The translations under genes and the position numbers were made by a program. From positions 434,001-498,000 of the forward strand of contig NC_013079.1 in NCBI RefSeq assembly GCF_000142805.1: a stretch of DNA of 64,000 nt, given 5' to 3'. Shown here one piece after another: positions 60,858 through 64,000 of this stretch (positions are counted from its first letter, which is position 1; every line of letters starts with the position of its first letter). The notes under the pieces are model-generated. The model saw only the letters and a program-made list of their open reading frames with translations, did not search any database and was not told the DNA's origin. Origin of the DNA: Lachancea thermotolerans CBS 6340 (taxonomy: Eukaryota > Ascomycota > Saccharomycetes > Saccharomycetales > Saccharomycetaceae).

Positions 60858-61408
60858 TTGTGTATATATATCGCTCTAAGGTGCTGCCTATGCCGGAAGA
60901 TAAACTTCAGCGGCTAACAGGGGACAAAACCAACAGGCTGAGAGGATAAAATGGCACCAAGAAATTGCGTACTGATTAGAGCTTGAATGTCCATCATCAT
61001 TCCTTTAAGAATTGAACAAGAAGCTAGTGCCGCCGTGCTCTGGCGCCCCTGAGACTACGGTTTGAAGGGCCCCCGCGTTTGGATAACATGGGAAAACTGC
61101 CATGCAACCAAACGCGGCTCACTCTCGCGAAGGCGCACTCCGCCTAACTTGGCGCTCGTTTCCACAAAAGACCGCACTTCCCGACACCAAGGTGTCGAGA
61201 AAAACCCTCTACGACACGGAAGAGAGCTGGCGCTTCAACAGTTTTTCCCACAGCCGAAGACGGTGCCGTGCCAAGCCACTATCTACACAGCAGATATGCT
61301 ACAGGTCATCATCTCTATAATCACTAGGAGATTCAAACAAAATGCCTTGTGGTTTAGCCGCCGAGACCAGCTAACCACGTGCCGCTGTTACCCGACTCTC
61401 AACCATTC

Positions 61409-61615
61409 GGCCAATCACAGCTCCAGAAAAACTGCAGTTTTCCAGAGCCGGGTAATTGACCTATCGGGGCACGTGATAATGGTACGGAAAAAAATTTGAA
61501 TGCGGGCTGTCTCAGAACGCGCCGCAGGAGAAGAGCGCTCGCCCAATAGTAATGCGCTATTCGTGGCCGCTCTGGCGCTGCCGTAGCGCGCAGCGCAGAG
61601 CGCTGGAGCCAATGC
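61409..61615 (+). promoter_or_regulatory. Three CCAAT boxes upstream of ATP1 (Hap2/3/4/5-type)
   Basis: CCAAT occurs at 61411-61415, 61543-61547 and 61609-61613, about 510, 375 and 310 bp before the ATP1 ATG. Genes for respiratory enzymes in yeasts are often activated through this motif by the Hap complex. The assignment is inferred from position and motif. Confidence 0.5.
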
Positions 61616-61921
61616 CACGAGTAGAGATGCGTTGTTTGCAGGAGGTGCGAGTGTGTGGCCCCTTTTAGAGAATTTTTCATCCAAGTACCTCTCAGTTCCT
61701 CTGGAAGTACAAAAGTGAACTAAGACATAGACGAGTTTGTTCGATCGAGTGCTCAAGAAGTCCAGCAACAAACGGTTACGGAAAAAAGCTCATCCTTTCT
61801 TATATATTCCTTGATATTTTTTTGGTCCGCATCGCATCTCCTGTTTCGAGCACCAAATTTCCTAATTTCTGCTGATTGATTTGTTGAAAGCACTACTACC
61901 AACGCTACCACTCCCAATACA

Positions 61922-63568
61922 ATGTTGTCTCGCTCTGCTCTGCGCTCAGCCGCCAGATCGATCGCCGCCGTCAATGTCGCGCGCACTATGAACAAAGTTG
62001 CTAGACCAGCCTTGATGGTCGCTGGCAGAAGATACGCCTCTGCCAAGGCGCAGCCTACTGAGGTCTCCTCCATCCTGGAGGAGAGAATCAGAGGTGTTTC
62101 CGAGGAAACTAACCTGAATGAGACCGGCCGTGTCTTGTCCGTCGGTGACGGTATCGCCCGTGTTTTCGGTTTGAACAACGTGCAGGCCGAGGAGTTGGTC
62201 GAGTTCTCTTCCGGTGTGAAGGGTATGGCTCTGAACTTGGAGCCTGGCCAAGTCGGTATTGTGTTGTTCGGTTCCGACAGATTGGTCAAGGAGGGTGAGG
62301 TTGTTAAGAGAACAGGTCAGATTGTTGATGTCCCAGTGGGTCCCGACATGCTGGGCAGAGTTGTTGACGCCTTGGGTAACCCAATTGATGGTAAGGGTCC
62401 TATCGAAGCTGCTGGCCGTTCCAGAGCTCAGGTCAAGGCCCCAGGTATTTTGCCTAGAAGATCTGTGCACGAGCCTGTTCAGACCGGTCTAAAGGCCGTC
62501 GACGCTTTGGTCCCAATCGGTAGAGGTCAAAGAGAGTTGATCATTGGTGACCGTCAGACTGGTAAGACCGCCGTCGCCCTGGACACCATCTTGAACCAGA
62601 AGAGATGGAACAACGGCTCCGACGAGAGCAAGAAGCTGTACTGTGTTTACGTCGCTGTTGGTCAAAAGAGATCCACCGTCGCCCAGTTGGTGCAGACCTT
62701 GGAGCAGCACGACGCCATGAAGTACACTGTCATCGTCGCCGCCACTGCTTCTGAGGCCGCTCCTCTGCAGTACATTGCTCCTTTCACTGCCGCCGCTATC
62801 GGTGAGTGGTTCAGAGACAACGGCAGACACGCCCTGATCGTCTACGACGATTTGTCCAAGCAAGCTGTTGCCTACCGTCAATTGTCTCTGTTGTTGAGAC
62901 GTCCTCCTGGTCGTGAGGCTTACCCAGGTGATGTTTTCTACTTGCACTCCAGACTTTTGGAGAGAGCTGCCAAGATGTCCGAGAAGAATGGTGCTGGTTC
63001 TCTGACCGCTTTGCCAGTCATTGAGACCCAGGGTGGTGATGTGTCCGCCTACATTCCAACTAACGTCATTTCCATTACCGATGGCCAAATTTTCTTGGAG
63101 GCTGAGTTGTTCTACAAGGGTATCAGACCTGCTATCAACGTCGGTTTGTCCGTCTCTCGTGTCGGTTCCGCCGCTCAGGTCAAGGCCTTGAAGCAGGTCG
63201 CTGGTTCCTTGAAGCTTTTCTTGGCCCAATACAGAGAAGTCGCTGCCTTCGCTCAGTTCGGTTCTGACTTGGATGCTTCTACCAAGCAAACCCTGGCTAG
63301 AGGTGAGAGATTGACTCAGCTGCTGAAACAGTCCCAATACTCCCCAATGGCTGCCGAAGAGCAAGTCCCACTGATTTACGCCGGTGTTAACGGTTACTTG
63401 GACAACATTGAGCTATCCAGAATTGCCGAGTTCGAGGGCTCTTTCTTGGCCTACTTGAAGTCCAACCACGACGAGATCATCTCCGCCATCAGAGAGAAGG
63501 GTGAGTTGTCCAAGGAGTTGTTGGGTGCCTTGAAATCCGCCACTGAGTCTTTCGTTGCCACTTTCTAA
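61922..63568 (+). CDS. ATP1: Mitochondrial F1F0 ATP synthase alpha subunit
   Basis: The 548-residue protein has a typical matrix presequence ([21 protein letters not shown], about 35-40 residues). The F1 alpha core follows: the Walker A sequence [16 protein letters not shown] near residue 209, the catalytic-site arginine region, and the family signature [17 protein letters not shown]. Codon choice is highly biased, as for an abundant protein. A 291-codon antisense open frame is a shadow. It is the right-hand end gene of the block matching YBL099W. Confidence 0.99.
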   Translation: MLSRSALRSAARSIAAVNVARTMNKVARPALMVAGRRYASAKAQPTEVSSILEERIRGVSEETNLNETGRVLSVGDGIARVFGLNNVQAEELVEFSSGVKGMALNLEPGQVGIVLFGSDRLVKEGEVVKRTGQIVDVPVGPDMLGRVVDALGNPIDGKGPIEAAGRSRAQVKAPGILPRRSVHEPVQTGLKAVDALVPIGRGQRELIIGDRQTGKTAVALDTILNQKRWNNGSDESKKLYCVYVAVGQKRSTVAQLVQTLEQHDAMKYTVIVAATASEAAPLQYIAPFTAAAIGEWFRDNGRHALIVYDDLSKQAVAYRQLSLLLRRPPGREAYPGDVFYLHSRLLERAAKMSEKNGAGSLTALPVIETQGGDVSAYIPTNVISITDGQIFLEAELFYKGIRPAINVGLSVSRVGSAAQVKALKQVAGSLKLFLAQYREVAAFAQFGSDLDASTKQTLARGERLTQLLKQSQYSPMAAEEQVPLIYAGVNGYLDNIELSRIAEFEGSFLAYLKSNHDEIISAIREKGELSKELLGALKSATESFVATF

Positions 63569-64000
63569 GCTGTGTGCGATGCGCGGAGTCATTGACTGGT
63601 TCTATATGAGGCTGTCGCTCACTGTCGCTCCATTTGGAATATCCAGAGCTCGGCAGAGATCTTTTTACTACAATTTGAATCAAATCAAAACAACTAAGGA
63701 AGCAAGAAAGCATATGACTTTTACGATTGGATGAGTAACCAACTTAAAAATCTAAGTATATACTAAAGACTAGAATATCTTATAATTTGAAGTCTAGTGA
63801 TCTTTATCAACTCTCAGGCTTCTCGATTCGACGCAAGTAGTCCTCGGCACTGCATATCGCGCATTATATTGAACTAAGATTGGATACCATTGGGCTATGC
63901 ACGTGAACGTAGCGCAATTGATTATCACGTGAAGATATATAAAGATTCAATTCGTCATCCTGTCAAGGTGATGATGCTCTTCCATAGATGCCAACACAGC
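63569..64000 (+). promoter_or_regulatory. ATP1 3' region and probable promoter of a gene beyond the right edge
   Basis: The last 100 bases hold two CACGTG boxes (63900-63905 and 63926-63931) and a TATATAAA (63936-63943), which read as a promoter for a rightward gene outside the window. An open ATG at 63971 is only about 30 bp after the TATA, too close to call. Confidence 0.4.

Larger units (their letters stand above)
59738..61921. promoter_or_regulatory. 2.2-kb divergent region ATH1/ATP1
   Basis: No gene, tRNA or transposon is supported. Toward ATH1 there is a Reb1-like TTACCCG at 59900-59906. Possible stress elements AGGGG/CCCCT lie at 60919-60923, 61046-61050 and 61659-61663. An AT-rich TAAA-type repeat is at 60836-60857. 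Toward ATP1 there are three CCAAT boxes, CACGTG near 61376 and 61471, a second Reb1-like site at 61388-61394 and a palindrome at 61421-61447. The length is unusual for the window. Confidence 0.5.

Noticed and set aside
61062-61499. 145-codon ORF upstream of ATP1
   Set aside because: It begins with a non-ATG codon and overlaps CCAAT, CACGTG and Reb1-like promoter elements.
62489-63364. 291-codon minus-strand ORF
   Set aside because: It is antisense to ATP1 and is explained by the strong codon bias of that gene.
63971-64000. ATG followed by an open frame at the right edge
   Set aside because: Only ten codons are visible and it lies about 30 bp after a TATA box, too close for a start codon.

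Overview
The window is nuclear DNA from a budding yeast of the Saccharomycetaceae that branched off before the whole-genome duplication. The best guess is a Lachancea-like species; that is an inference from moderate GC content, protein similarity and gene order, not a measurement. Genes are compact and mostly uninterrupted, with short spacers. Two genes carry spliceosomal introns with a GTATGT donor and a TACTAAC branch site, and there is one intron-containing tRNA-Phe. Almost every gene can be matched to a single Saccharomyces cerevisiae gene. Neighbours alternate between two S. cerevisiae chromosomes (IV and II on the left, II and XVI on the right), the interleaved order expected of a genome that never duplicated.

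Left block (1-23561): PFF1 (partial, runs off the left edge), HEM12, VMS1, RDH54, a YBR071W-like gene, ALG14, TPI1, DET1, a thioredoxin-fold gene I cannot name, a BAP2/BAP3-type amino-acid permease, KRS1, TRM7, RSM10, YBR062C and ECM2. This corresponds to YBR061-074 merged with YDR037-051. The permease has a long promoter with two Leu3 palindromes, an inverted Gcn4 pair and CACGTG boxes.

Middle (23562-34277): about 1.35 kb without a gene marks a change of ancestral linkage group. ARP7, EAF6, AIM24, HTS1, BNA2 and MIX23 follow (YPR033-034, YJR078-082, YBL107). Two further spacers here, 26550-27903 and 30903-31826, are long for this compact genome and contain only a hairpin and a minisatellite.

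Right block (34453-63568): SRO7/SRO77, PKC1, SEA4, NTO1, RTG3, SFT2, ECM21/CSR2, APL4, YOP1, tRNA-Phe, ATH1 and ATP1, which is YBL099-107 merged with YPR026-032. ATH1 and ATP1 diverge from a 2.2-kb region holding CCAAT boxes, CACGTG and Reb1-like sites. The window ends in what looks like the promoter of a gene lying beyond the right edge.

The genes are housekeeping functions: haem synthesis, glycolysis, respiration, translation, secretion, endocytosis and signalling. I found no operon-like or defence-like cluster, transposon, centromere or CRISPR array, and I do not claim a new biological system. The most interesting items are the permease promoter, the conserved micro-exon gene, the one-cysteine thioredoxin-like protein, the extended BNA2 C-terminus and the unexplained long spacers.
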